A DNA stretch of 64,000 nt from Prostheceraeus crozeri (Eukaryota > Platyhelminthes > Polycladida > Euryleptidae). The first letter of the stretch is position 1; each line of letters opens with the position of its first letter. Shown here in pieces: positions 25,226 to 37,808 of the stretch. The stretch spans positions 62,001 to 126,000 of the forward strand of contig CAJQUW010004458.1 of the NCBI GenBank assembly GCA_907163375.1, in the 5' to 3' direction. The notes under the pieces are model-generated. The model did not search any database and was not told the origin of the DNA. It worked only from the letters and a program-made list of their open reading frames with translations. Made by a program: the position numbers and the translations under genes.

Positions 25226-26883
25226 CAGATTGTTTCATAAAAAATGGATCACCCTTAAACAGCGCCTTAACTTCAACTTTGTCTAACTCCGCCAAACTTG
25301 AACGAATTTCTCTGAAATTTGGAAGATATGTCAGTTGTGCTTACTAATATCATTGTTGGAAATTTCAAGCATGAATATTGAGTTGTTTTCCTGTTATAGA
25401 TAAAAAAGTAGTAGATAATTTGATCTTCATTTAGCAATGTTACACAAAATCATACCTCACTCTTATAAAATTACATTTGTTTCCTTTGTTATGTAATATG
25501 TTGTTCTACAAGCCAAAAGCTATCAAGCAAAACAAAAATAAAGAAAATCGGTCAATCAGAGCCAGTATAGCACCATTATTCATCAACAATAATGTAACTG
25601 CTACATGTGATTAACTGGACTTCGTGTTCCATAGCTTCCTGACTTCGTTGCGGTGGTGTTGGCAGCACTCCTGATTGCTTTCAGATAGAAATCTATCTCT
25701 TACCGGTTGAAAACAGTACAAAGCACAAATGAACAATAACGAGATCGCATTCACAAAAGGCAAAGTGTCAGCCTTGCTAGAACTAGGATTTTCTTTGCGA
25801 GCTACAAGCAAGCGACTAAATGTCCCTTACACAAATGTGCATCGATGGCATAATGATGATTTTCGACTCTGTCGTAAAGAGGGCTCTCACCGTCCACGCA
25901 AAACATCCAAACGTAGAGACCGCCTAATTTTGAGATTTGTTAAAGTTGATCCAAGTCTCTCGTTAACTGAGATGGCTGCACTAGACTCGTCTATTTCTAA
26001 GTCCACTATTCGTACAAGACTTATTGAGTCGAATTTCAAGAGCTGTAAGAGGCCCTCTCAGATCGAATTATCAGATCAGCATACAAAATGACGTCTCAGA
26101 TGGGCAATGAGTCATTGTCACTAGCGAAATCAATGGGATCGGGTTGTCTGGTCTGATGAGGCATCAGTCCGTCTGAAGGATAGTGATGGTCGATTGAGAT
26201 TATGGATAAAATCTGATCAGGAAATTCCGAGACATTTACATCGTCCCCGGGTACAAGGTGGTGCGACTCTACTGATTTGAGCTGGCATTTGGACCAATGG
26301 CCGCTCTGAACTTCACATACAGCAAGGAACCATGAATTCTGAACGCTATGTGAATGTTTTACGAATGAACATTGGCCAAATGACAGATCAACTTGGTGAT
26401 CCATCGACTTGGTTATTTATGGATGATAATGCTACGTGTCACAGGAGTAGTAGAGTCAACTTATGCAAGTCTCAATTAAGGCTTAGGACATTATCTTGGC
26501 CAGCTCGTTCTCCTGATCTGAATTCCATGGAAAATGTATGGAGTATTATAAAACGTAACGTTCGTCGTTCACTGCTACCTACAGATGGCGTATCACAACT
26601 TACGTCACTTTTAAAAAGAGAGTGGAGAAAGTTAGATCAGTCAAAAATCAACGATATCATCGAATCAATGCCTAGACGAATTGGTAATGTCATTGACAAT
26701 AAGGGTAGGGCCACAAAATATTAGCTTCTTAAGAACCGTTACTGTATCATAGCTTATCAGATTATATTTAAGGACATTTAAATATATTAGGGACATGAAA
26801 TAACATGAAAAATGCTTTCTGTATCATACTTATGTTTTATTCAGTCAAATTTTAGGATGATCCACTTTTTATGAAACGGACTG
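25226..26883 (+). mobile_element. Tc1-type element 1, full length (1658 bp)
   Basis: The left end (CAGATTGTTTCATAAAAAAT...) and the inverse of the right end (CAGTCCGTTTCATAAAAAGT...) form an inverted repeat of about 34 bp, followed on both sides by GGATCA-CC. TA dinucleotides flank it at 25224-25225 and 26884-26885, the target duplication of the Tc1/mariner superfamily. About 500 bp of leader precedes the transposase and about 160 bp follows it. The ends differ at several positions, so it is moderately old. Confidence 0.85.
25729..26724 (+). pseudogene. Tc1-family DD34E transposase, three in-frame stops
   Basis: A single frame of 332 codons covers the whole protein with no frameshift but with three stops: TGA at 26089-26091, TAG at 26122-26124 and TGA at 26278-26280. 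The N-terminal third is a helix-turn-helix DNA-binding region (GKVSALLELGFSLRATSKRL, then NVHRW). The catalytic triad is readable: Asp143 in VVWSDEASV, Asp233 in MDDNATCHR, and Glu268 in PDLNSMENVW, with 34 residues between the second Asp and Glu. The third stop lies where Tc1 proteins usually have Trp before A-G-I (TGG to TGA). A transposase of this type would bind the terminal repeats and cut and paste into TA. This copy cannot make it. Confidence 0.9.
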
Positions 26884-26885
26884 TA

Positions 26886-27546
26886 AAACGATACAATTCA
26901 AATTGTGATATTAAAATGGTCAAGAAACATTTTGGAAATCCCATATTCTAGCCTGTATGAAATTTAGAGGCACTGTGCATTCCTCAGCCTATCCATTGTA
27001 AAAGTATTCCAGATCTTGAATAATTCCACTACATGAGATAGTTCATGTAACACGTGTAGTTTTACTGCAATGACTAATGGATTTCAATGCAACCTGGGGG
27101 CTACTACCATAACTACTACCGGGCCTACTACCAGAACATTTGACAGTGGATCGTGGATAATGCGAAAAGTTAGCGGCACGCGATAAATTTTCATTGACGC
27201 TTTACAGGGACAGTCACTGAAATGAAAAATTGATGACATGACAAGTTTGGCGAGCTCATTGTTCCAGACTCTTACACGTCAGCTCGCGGTCATTAATACA
27301 AACTTAAAAAGATCCAAAATCAAACTGTAGTGGAGAAAGATCGCAATTGACGTCGCAAATCACAGGAATTCCCTCACAAGTGAAAAAGTAAATCTCACTT
27401 CAGTGAATCACTTCAGATCAAGTCTGCATGTCACAGACAAAATATTTAATATATTTTATATAATTTATATATTTTAAACAAATATATTTTAGACAAAGTG
27501 CAATATCAGCACTCTGCCAAATAGTTCATCTCAGAATTTTTATTGT
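26886..27546. other. Intergenic DNA, nothing recognised
   Basis: AT-rich, including a run of ATATTTTA-type sequence near 27440-27490. No gene seen. Confidence 0.45.
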
Positions 27547-27842
27547 TAGAAAACTTAGAATTTTTAATTATATTGAATTTTTGAATATAATTTTTGACCA
27601 CGTAAAGCTTTCTTGTGGAGTCGAGATATATGGATATATGTTCGATCTGAGGACACCCAATTCGTTCGATGGATCGAAAATCATGTTGTTCGCTTAAGTG
27701 ATCGAACAATGACAACATCATCCAACCACCTCTCATCCACACAAGCATATATTATTATTCCATCAATGCCTGTTTGTGTCATTATTTTGATCATCTCTTT
27801 TCAATTTGCCTGTGTTTGATTGACTTTGAAAATGTAGTTTAC
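27547..27842 (-). repeat. Dispersed repeat family B, copy 2
   Basis: The inverse of 20177-20460. It contains the better preserved reading frame (27748-27506, minus, 80 codons), which has no recognised motif. The two copies lie about 7 kb apart in inverted orientation. Compared with copy 1 it has about 20 bp of extra A/T-rich sequence near its end (about 27555-27590). Confidence 0.75.
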
Positions 27843-27849
27843 TTCTTTA

Positions 27850-30800
27850 GTAGCTACTTCATTATGAATTTTAAAGAAGACTAAGAAGAAAATTTATGAA
27901 TTTCACGTTGTTTCAGAAATTCCTTGCGACATACTTATTTAGTTAATTGGTGAATTAACGAACTTTGAACAATTTCAAATTGTAAACAAGATTTTTTAAA
28001 CTATTATGTTTTTTTCAAATTCTTGATTCCCATGAAAATTCAAATTTCGTTTAAATGTTCACAATTACGGTGAAAGCAGATAATATTTGCGCAATTTAGC
28101 CCTGATGAACAGCATATGTATCGATCGCTAAAAGAACTTTGCATACAAAAAGTAGTTATTCGAGTATAATATCAAGATACCACAAATTCTGTGACCCAGT
28201 GTGACAAATGCATTCTAAGATTTCAGTATCAAAACGATTTCACAACGTCCCAGAAATAGGACTGACATTCTATGTATTCTATATATTGTGATGAGTGAGC
28301 ATGTGCTATGTATACTAAATCATCTTTTCCAAAACTTATTTCAAGAACCCAAAACTTTTCATCATTTTGTTTCGAACTCATAATCCAAATCGTGGATCGG
28401 AGTGAGCAATAAATCTGAAACCAACATTGTACTCGCTGACTTATATTATCAATGTGTATTGTCAAGATTCTATCTCGTAAATCATTTTGATATCCATAAT
28501 TTCCAAGACATCACATGAAGATAGTCAGATGAAACAGCGTTGTTGTCAACAAAATTATCCATGGGGTGTAGTTAAATGAGAAAATTTGAGCATTAGTCTA
28601 TAAAAGCATCAGCATCATTTTGCGATGACTGTCAAGTTTTGCAAGCTGTTGAAGAAATATCAGAATCTGATTGAAAAATTGTGGTATATTCTTCAATTGA
28701 TGCCTGTGCATTCTTGATTTCTGAAAAATAGATTCAAGCATTTCTTTGATATACTATGAATATCCATCATGAAACGGAAAAGACAAATTTGACAATGATG
28801 ACTTGGCCTTGAATAGAAGAAATAAGGTAATAAACCATGGATTATGCACACATACAAATCACGGAGGCGTGATGTCTACAGCTCATTATGCATGTTGGTT
28901 ATAAATAACAAACAAATAGACTGCTGATATCAGAAAATAGTTGCATAATAATGACAGGAATGATAATACTGTATCAGAATCGACTGCAAGTTGGAAAATG
29001 TTTCATATTCTGGTGGCATAATGCTTGCCAATTTTATTCAATGATGCGTAAACTCTAGATTTTTGCAGGCATCAATGAATCGCATTCTTTTAACTTCGCT
29101 GTTGCAGATTTTAAGAAAATAAATTTTTAGGAATAATTTGAATTATTTTCGAAATCAAATTAAGTGATCCAATTATGCTAAATAGAGGCGATAGAACACC
29201 GTGTAAAATTGATGCACTTGAAAAATAAAAAATTGAAACATCGATTGCTTTATACAACCGCATGCAAAAAATGAAATTCTCCTTTGATTTGAGCACTCTA
29301 GATACGCCATGTCGAGGTCGGTAGAACGGATATAATTGCTTTATTTTTGTAAGTCTTTTCAATTGCTCATCTTGGCGCTTGTATGTAATGGAATGAAATT
29401 TCAAGCAAGAACTGCTCGACGTTCGTGTGTCTACATATGACGTCCGAAATACTTCCTTCATTTCCCCTGTCTTGGCATTGAAATGTTTGTAAACTACTTC
29501 AATTTACATTTGTCAAGTTCCCATTCATATTGTCATGAAAAATTATTTCCATGTCGCTTTTAATGTTAATTTTGCTTTTCTCTCATATTCAATTGGTAAC
29601 GTGTCTTTTATTTGTTTTCATCATTCCATCGAAGACAAAATTTCTTCGTTTATATTCTATTTCTTATGGTCTATAGAAAGATCACGGGCTGAAATTCATA
29701 TAAACTGGCCGTTTGCGCTAGTTTTGGTATTTCTGTGCGCATGACTTGCGTATTGTCTCGATTTCTGATATACGCCTACTTTACTCTACTTTATTTTCAA
29801 CTGTTTTTTTAAATATATGTCCCATTGAAGTAAATGAAATATCATCAACAGGTTTCCATTCATTGATATACATCAGTGACGGTGAGGCTGTCCAGACGAA
29901 ATGACGCAATAGAAACGCCCTGTGGTATTTTTATAGGCTTCTCAACAATAATGTGTATTTAAAGATTATGAAAACAGAGCTATTTTGTGATATGTTCTAT
30001 AGTATTATCTATATCATTATCTTCATTAGTAAATTGCTAAAGGTGCATAATCTATGTGGATCCTGAAGGGCATGGCCTGCCAAAAATGAAATTCCATTGC
30101 AATTACTTGATCACAATTAATTTATTGTTGCGATAAAAATTACAATTAATTGTTTGGTGTCAGTCAATAATTGCGGTTAACTGATTGATTAGTTTGTAAT
30201 GGTGAAAACATTTCATTGACTGCTTAACTTGGAATGCCGTCACTAATCACCAACGTATAACAAACACAACAACTTTAGTGATTCATTTAGATAGCAAACT
30301 TACCAAGCATATCTTATTCACAGATTGATAGTTTTCAGGATTCGAATCAAGAACTATTTGGTGAATTGCACATTCAGTATCGGTATATAATTATACTTCT
30401 ATGGTTACTTTTAAAGCTCTACTTAATGCTCCGCTATCTGTGTATCGGCAAATGTGGCTATTCATTCACTTACATGTATTTCAAAAATTGATTATCAGCA
30501 TAATTAGGACGTATGAACTTAGGATTGCAGTTAAGCTTGTCAATAGCATCCGATTAAGAATATAGCTCTGCGTATTTCATGTATTGTGTTTACTCAAGTC
30601 ATTGCCCAAATTGAGAATAAGCTGCCGTGCGACTTGTAAAGTATGCAAGCCTATGTAATGTAGCCTTATTCTCTAGATGCTGAAAGGAAAAAAATCAAAA
30701 TCAAGAATTAGTGTGACAGCAAAGGTCTGCCGCAGTACATTTAACATCCTGCCTTTCTGTCGAACATCTCTTTCTTCCTAAGAGTATGCATTTCAAAATC

Positions 30801-30930
30801 ATCTACCTATTATGATTAACGTAGTTCCTTTAATTGATCCTGGCTAATTTTATGTTGAAGAAATGTAATTGACTTGTAACTTCTGATTTCCATTTGTGAT
30901 TTAATTCAATATACACATACACATTCTCTC
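27850..30930. other. Intergenic DNA, nothing recognised
   Basis: The longest frame is 116 codons on the minus strand (29111-29461), with a hydrophobic C-terminal half but no family motif. A frame of that length is expected by chance in AT-rich DNA of this size, so I do not call it a gene. Confidence 0.4.
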
Positions 30931-30933
30931 TCT

Positions 30934-31160
30934 CACATCTAAAGATAATGACAACTCTTGAGTCAATAAAAGACACCACCCTTGATTCCGCGGCCGCACT
31001 CGCGTGCGATGAACTGTTAGCGTGGTCTAGTGAAGAAGGCTCGAGCTCGTCTCCACCGCGGACTTCGGTTCGATTCCTACGTCCGACGAGTGCCGTCCGG
31101 AAGCAAGGGTGTTGGTGTCTTTTATTGACCTAGTAGTTGTCATTCTCTTGAGATGTTCAA
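30934..31160 (+). mobile_element. tRNA-like element, internally deleted palindrome copy
   Basis: Related to 12815-13236. The left side keeps only the outer arm (GACAACTCTTGAGTCAATAA onward, about 30934-31003), the inverse of the right outer arm (about 31090-31160, ending TAGTTGTCATTCTCTT). The right side keeps the whole tRNA-like body, with a perfect A-box-like TGGTCTAGTGA at 31023-31033 and a perfect B-box, GGTTCGATTCC, at 31067-31077. The left tRNA-like body and the centre are gone. The 44-bp spacing of A to B boxes is close to that of tRNA-Glu. Pol III transcription from this promoter is possible. The inverted outer arms show that the inverted-repeat organisation is a family trait. Confidence 0.7.
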
Positions 31161-31164
31161 GAAT

Positions 31165-34100
31165 TAGTCTGCTCAAATGGCGATATAAAATAATTCCAAT
31201 TAATTGACTGATGACACCAATTAAATGCAGTTAAATAATTGCTGTCATCAAATAATTGTAATTAATTTATTAGCACTATTGCATATTTGTAATTAATTGT
31301 TCGTTTGATTCTTTACCAAAATTAATTGCTATTGATATTTGATAACCTCTTCTCCAAAGTAAGCAATTCTTAGAAAGGTGCTTTGTATGCATGTACAAGA
31401 TACTGATGGAACTTCTCAAGTCGCTGCTATTCATAATCTTAATGCTGAAAAAATTGCGATTCCTCGAAAGATATAAATGTATTAATTGAATGCGGCACAA
31501 GTTTTCGGCCAGTCTTCGTCATGTGCAGTTAATTGACGGTCATTGACATTTTGATTGTGAACATTTACTAAACCACTATCATATGAATTAGATACATGTA
31601 GATGCGCTATTTTTGAGTTGACTTGCAGCATTCTTTATTTGTCTTATTGCTCGCAAATATAAATATAGGATCATTTCACCCATGCTTGTGACTCTGCATA
31701 ACGAAAAAAATTGTTTCTCTAAGAGCGAGCCATGAGAAATGCATACATGTAATACATGTTTTGGTTGAATTCAATAAATAAAAAATGAAATTTGGTAAAA
31801 TGGAAAGCAAAAGCACTGTGAGAGATTAAGCAGGTCTGAAATCGTAGTCGAAGTTCGACATATTTAGGAATCGACTCTGGCGAGACGGCACTGCAAATGT
31901 TCCATGAAATCGTATTAACTAAGTACCTCAGTTATAAGTTTATACATTGTAAAAGGCATTGATAAATTGTCCATTTAATTGTTTTCTTTCCTTGCAATGT
32001 TATTTATGCCGTGAATGTCTCATCTTCAACTTTTCCGTAGATATCATGTCGAATGTCAAATATTCTCTCATTCCGCATTGGTTCAATTGTTGATGATATT
32101 TCTGTCTTTCAATTTCCGGTTTGAAATTGACACTTGACTCATGTTTTCTTCATCTTGTAACGATCATTTGACGCTAATATTTCTCCTACTTCAAGATATT
32201 CTATTCAATTTTTCGTTAGTTTTGAAGGTTCAATATTCTCGTATCTCCATACGGAAAGTCGCATATATTTTCCTTGACTTCATTTAACTTTTATATGTAT
32301 TCATTATGTCTCTTAAAGGTACCTTTCATTGTCTGAAGCTTAAACCGCTACTTCATCTATAATTGAGGAGCACTGCACGTGAGCAATCGTAATGTCAACA
32401 AGAGTCGCACAGGACTGTCATTCCGATTTAGGCGGTGTTTCTTACTTCTCTGCAATGATTTCTCTGTGTCACTTTTATAGTAGCGCTGAAATTCGTATCA
32501 AATATCTAGGAAGGCAATAATTTGATTACTTTTACAACGACTGCGAACAGTTGAATATGAAAGCGAATTAACGAAATATTGGGCCGTTCAGCAATTACGC
32601 ATTTAGTTTTATTGCGATGTTTTAGATCTCTTCATTAATCAATTGCGCAATCGCTCCTCGACCCCCTCCCCACAAAAGGAAATATTGAGCATTAATCTGT
32701 TATGCAGCTCCCGGCAGCTTGACTGTCCCAGTCATGCCATACCCTCCTCCTATTGATCCTCTTCATAGCGTAATCATCTTAATTACCTTTCTTCTAAACC
32801 GATTGTTGTCCCAGACAAAAATGTTGAACAACGCCCTAAAAATCAGTAATTTGTCTGTGATCTACGAAAGGCACCAAGCAATTATTTTTCTAAAAAGATA
32901 TGCAATTTTTGTCCCGAATCTGTTAGGGATTACAGAAATACTAAGAATCCGAACTAGAATCCTATTCATAATATACGTGTATACGAAATTGAGTTCAAAA
33001 TCTGTCGTGCTGATATCAGTCCATCTGCAACTTATCAAGATTAAAACATGCTACATGTGAACCATTCTGAGCCATTCTTATAAACAAAAGTAGCAGACTG
33101 CATTTAGAAGGAATAGTTCTCTCAACAACCGAGCGGGCGAGTGACATGACGTTGTGCAAGATGACAAAAACCAAAAGGTTTACACAATACTGTTCTGATA
33201 ACATCATAAATTAAGAAATATATGTACAAACTGCGAAGTGAGAAAGCAATTATCTAAAAAGTAAATAAACATAGTGAAGAAAATGTAAACAAAGCTAAAG
33301 TGAAAAGAGGAAAACTGAAATGAAATAGGTAAATAACGATAGTTATAACAAATTGAAGAATAAATGCAAAAGTCTACAAAAATTTCCACGGAAAAATCAT
33401 ACTTTTACATTCTCCTTTTGAATACAAAATCTGGTTTAATACGTAAAAAACAAATGGCTTCAAGAACACGCAAAAGAGAAGTTACGACATGCATGCAGGA
33501 CTGAAGTGTAATAATATTCGGATCATACATATTCGGAATCATGTAATATTCATACTCCGTTAAATCTCACTGTACATAGAGTTATGAATTCTCCTCAATA
33601 CTCGAAGGACTTGCATTTCTGAAAATCATACAATGATTATAACGTAGCTTAGTCCCAGAGTTCCATATTTGCTTTTCGGGCCTTACGAGAGAATGTTGAC
33701 TACTTCTAAATTTAGATTTGATAATTTAGCAGTACCTCCATGACTTAATTTATGAATGAGAATGTTTTTATTTAGTATCTGATAGTCAGCAAAAATTACT
33801 GAATATCAGAATCTCAGTCAGCATTATAAAGGGGTTTGAATAGTATATACCTCCGTGGTTGACTTTCTGTAGTCTGAGTACCTATAACGTAATTCACAAT
33901 AATACTGTTAATTTCATGAATCTGGGATTAACTTTTGCCATAAGCTAAGAATGGCCCGCTACATATATTTTGGTTATAGATGCTCAATCGATTGGCATAT
34001 TAATCATAAAGTGAAATCAGTTCAGCCAATTTGAAATTGTAGGAATAGATAATCACTTACAACGCAACCAGTCAAAACTCAGGTCTCTAATAGGAGAAAC

Positions 34101-34790
34101 AATCAAATTGTATTGATTATCTTTCAAGGATTGTGGGCAATCATATTTTTATCATTTGTGCAGAATCCAACTAGGATGTCACATTAATTTCAACAAATTA
34201 TCATCAAAATATATTTTCGCATTCAGATCATGATTTATTGGTTCTAACATTTAAGGATCCGACCACTTACAAGATTGATCTGATTTAACGGATTGTACCA
34301 GATATCATGCGCATACAGCGTTCAGTTGCACGTCCAAGATCGAGCAATTGGCGGAGCTCCGCCATACTGGACCTCAATACTCTATGGCTGAGAAACAAAA
34401 TCCAAGCGCTACTACGTTGCTCTCACGGCTGCACGGACCCCATGTTGTTCGGCAATCATCTGCTATAGATGGTTTCTCGTTCTTGCTTTTAATGTCAAAT
34501 TTTGTAATTGGTTTCTGTTGGTAAAGCTCCTGTCCAGTGTGTCTCCAAAGTAGGTTGGTTAGGAATCATGTTTGATACGGGCATTATCTATAAATATATC
34601 GAGTTAATTTTGACTCTTGGTATTGCGTTTATGGAATATTTGTCTTGTTCACAGTTGGCTTGAGTTTCCATTTCTTACCGTAGGCTACCATACGAAGTGG
34701 ATCTTCACTCAGTCGGACAAATCTTCTTCCTTGATAAGCGTAACAGATATCATGCGCATAAATGAACTTCTTCCTGGTGTCTCTGGCAAA
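31165..34790. other. Intergenic DNA, nothing recognised
   Basis: Frames of up to 113 codons (32719-33060, plus) have no motif and AT-driven composition. I can support no repeats. Confidence 0.4.
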
Positions 34791-35010
34791 TCACTGGCAC
34801 AGCATCTGCACATGTAGATCTAGCTTATGTGTGGCCCAACCGTGGTGTTTATGTCCGTGGAAGGAAATCAAGTCGAAGTTATAGATCTGCAAGCAGCTGG
34901 CAGGTGCGGTATTGTCGAAATGAGTCTCTTGGAGACAAAGTACATCCACTTCGAGATTGTTGCTCTTGGCTGTATAGTGACTTCTTCAAGGTTCAATGTT
35001 AAGATATGAA
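34791..35010 (-). pseudogene. LINE APE-endonuclease relic
   Basis: On the minus strand a short frame reads NNLEVDVLCLQETHFDNTAP and then NFDLISFHGHKHHGWATHK before a TGA at about 34791. D-V-x-x-L-Q-E-T-H is the catalytic-Glu motif near the N-terminus of AP-like endonucleases in non-LTR retrotransposons, and the downstream H-G-W-A-T block fits the next conserved segment. Upstream, a different frame gives YLNIE, resembling the L-N-I-E-G start of the same domain, so there is at least one frameshift. No RT follows in the expected direction. It cannot be the 5' part of the RT relic at 38.5-40.3 kb interrupted by piggyBac, because the order on the strand is reversed. Confidence 0.6.
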
Positions 35011-35269
35011 ATGCAGGACCAAGGGCTAGGAAGTCCTCTCGGGTGAGTTTTCATGTGATTGACTGCAAGGATCTGCCGAATGAATAGGCGGATTCGACAA
35101 GCTAATAGGATATTCGGTTTTTTCAGACGGAGCCATGTGCATCTATGCTGGAGGTATAGCAGTGGGCGAAATCGATTAAAACAAGATCCAGATATCTTTA
35201 CTAACCTTCGCTTTACAGAACTTCATCGGGTCACTACTCATTCGATTATTTACCCTCGCACTACGAAAT

Positions 35270-35287
35270 GGGGTATAGGTGTACCCC
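35270..35287. promoter_or_regulatory. Subterminal palindrome, piggyBac left end
   Basis: GGGGTATAGGTGTACCCC, an imperfect palindrome directly inside the left terminal repeat. Related copies are at 35441-35458 (GGGGTACACGTGTACCCC, perfect over 18 bp) and 38149-38166 (GGGGTACGTGTGTACCCC). In known piggyBac elements the C-terminal Cys-rich domain binds palindromic motifs near the ends. By analogy these are candidate binding sites, two on the left and one on the right. Confidence 0.55.
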
Positions 35288-36133
35288 AGCTATAATAATT
35301 TGCAGATATCTATGAACATATGTTTTCTTGATAAATTTACTCCGGAGTGTTTAAATATCTTAACTTGTTTTATATAACACGGTATTTGAAATTAGGATAA
35401 GTTTCATTTTATTAAGAGTTTTCAACGACTTATTACATGTGGGGTACACGTGTACCCCTTTTCGGTGTCCATGGTCACGTTTTTCTTCATGCATCATCAA
35501 GATAAAAAATCAAACTATGTCCACGTAACTTCTCATTCAGCTTGACTAAATGAGAAAATGATATCAGATGTTCAGTTTTTATTGGATTTACATTTTTCTC
35601 GTTGCATTCGTGCCCGTAGCAAGATGGGGGGGAGGGGGGTCTGCGCAATTAAAATGGGCGCAGGTTTCCATTATAATTGCGCCTCAGTGGTAGGGTAAAA
35701 ATTATAACTGGGGCCTGGCGGTACAAAATATGGTCTTCCCCACGGCCGCAGGAAAGCCTTGTTACGGCCGTGATGGTATTTCATGTAGGCCTTCTCGTCA
35801 GCTTTTCAGAGAAAGATTAGCAGAAATTCATTTCCACGAAATGTATCGAAACCGTCATGATCATCAAGGTTGTGTGAAGCGAGTCATGCAACACTCACGC
35901 ATACAATTCATCTGTCATGTAACTGAATGAAAATCTTTTCTTCGCGGGCAGCACGGACAAAGCGTTCGGAAAATCAATACTTACAACAGCTTTTGTGTGT
36001 GCGATTGCGCATTCACGTGCCTTCGTGGGGAAGGCAAATCATGACGTAGTGCAGAGCCAATGAGTGAATGAGCGTCGCTCGCGGATTATGCTCTTGCTGG
36101 CGAGGCCCATTTTTCTTGTTTGTCGATTCAGCG

Positions 36134-37808
36134 ATGGCGGCTAAGTACGCAGCAAGGATAGCAGAATTGATTGCTCACAGTGATAGCGAGGATGACCAAG
36201 ATGATTTTCTGAATGATATCGAAGACGATGAAGAACAAGATATTGTTGAAATTGACAACCGAAGTGAGAGTTCCTGCTCCGAAGAGAGTGACAATACCTC
36301 CGAAGATGATAGTGAAAACGAAGAGGATAACTTCAAAGGCAAAGATGGAACTACCTGGTCAGGTCGCCCTCCTCATTCTTCATCCTATCGACGTCACAAT
36401 CTGGTAAGAGTGAGATCAGGAGTGCAAATACCTATTCAGAACTGTATAGAACCGATTGACTTTTTCTCTTGCCTATTTACTCCGACAATGATTCGTCATA
36501 TTGTTCAATGCACTAATCGAAGAATGCCTGATCAAATAGAAATAGAATAGATCAAATAGTGACAAAAAAGCGAAAAGTTGATATTGCCGAAATATGGAAG
36601 CGAACTTCGATTCATTATTTGGAGATCGCTGCATTAGCCATGCCTCGAGACAGATTTATGCAGATCAGTCGTTTTATAACTTTTGATGACGTCTCTTGTC
36701 GTACTTCGAATGGTGGCAAGTTTTACAAAATGGATTACATCTTCCAAGAATTTAAAAACAATATTCGTACAGATTACGAGCCTGGATCACACGTGTGTGT
36801 AGATGAGACTTTGTACTCTTTCAGAGGTCATTGTCGCTTTCGACAATATATGAAAAACGAGCCTGCGAGATATGGTTTGAAATATTTCTGTCTTTGCGAT
36901 GTGGATACTGCGTATCTCATGAATGTGAAAATTTATCTTGGCAAGAACACCGACGACGCAGCTCGAGCGAAGAACATTGGTATGAATGTTGTTCTCGAAT
37001 CGACAAAGCCTTTATACAGAACTGGACGTGGAGTTACCACTGATAATTTTTTCACCTCTATTGAACTATCGGACAGATTATGGGCAAATGGACTTACATT
37101 ACTGGGCACACTGCGGCATAATAAGCCCCAGATTCCAGCCTCATTTTTGCCGAGCAAACGTAGAGATATCCATGATAGCCAGTTTGGATTCAGAAGAGAA
37201 AAGACACTCGTTTCTTATGTGCCTCAAAAGAACAAAGCAGTGATATTGTTGTCAACGGAGCATCACAGTCAAAAAATGATTTTATCAAATACAGGTCCTG
37301 AGGTTATTTCGAAACCCGAAATCATTGGTGCTTACAACGCGACAAAGGGTCCTGTCGACACATTTGACAAACTCGTGAGTGAATACACCTGCCGTCGCAA
37401 TACTCGGCGTTGGACGAAGAATGGCAGCCGGTTACAACGCCTTCGTTTTGGAGTGGTCAAAACTTCCACAAAATTTTCAAAGAAATAAGAAACGTCAACG
37501 CCGATTGCGCCTTGAATGCCTCGCAGAACAGTTGATTGCAGAACAAATGAAAAACCGAATCAACAAGTGGAAAGCCACTTCATTTGTCGGTGTACCTACG
37601 TACTTGCGTGAAGCAGCGCAAAGACGCGGGCTTTTTGACGCTTCATTGGACTCAGAACCACCGACGAATTTCGGAACTGGACGATGTTAAAAGTGTGGCA
37701 GAGAGAAGGACCGCAAGAGTCGAAATCGTTGCCACAAATGCAACATGTATCTCTGTGCAGATCATTCGCAACCAAATTTTCTGGTTTGCCATGATTGTTT
37801 TCAGTCGT
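36134..37808 (+). pseudogene. piggyBac transposase, broken
   Basis: Reading starts at ATG 36134 (an upstream in-frame ATG is at 36068). An acidic N-terminus (about 50 residues rich in D, E and S) leads into DFFSCLFTPTMIRHIVQ. A 20-bp insertion at about 36530-36549, partly duplicating GATCAAATA, shifts the frame and creates a stop. The core (36559-37488) keeps three Asp at expected piggyBac positions: CVDETLYSFRG, VTTDNFFTS and GPVDTFDKLVSEY. After TRRW a short deletion shifts frame before AAGYNAFVLEW. The Cys-rich zinc domain follows, split by a TAA at 37688-37690 just after its first Cys; the rest (KCG, RCHKC, YLCADH, VCHDC) is intact. Three lesions mean this copy is inactive. It would catalyse TTAA-type cut-and-paste transposition in the nucleus. 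Confidence 0.92.

Noticed and set aside
29111..29461. 116-codon minus-strand frame as a host gene
   Set aside because: No motif, no splice context, and the length is within what AT-rich DNA of 64 kb yields by chance.
32719..33060. 113-codon plus-strand frame as a membrane protein
   Set aside because: Hydrophobic runs follow from AT-rich codons; no signal peptide, topology or family resemblance.
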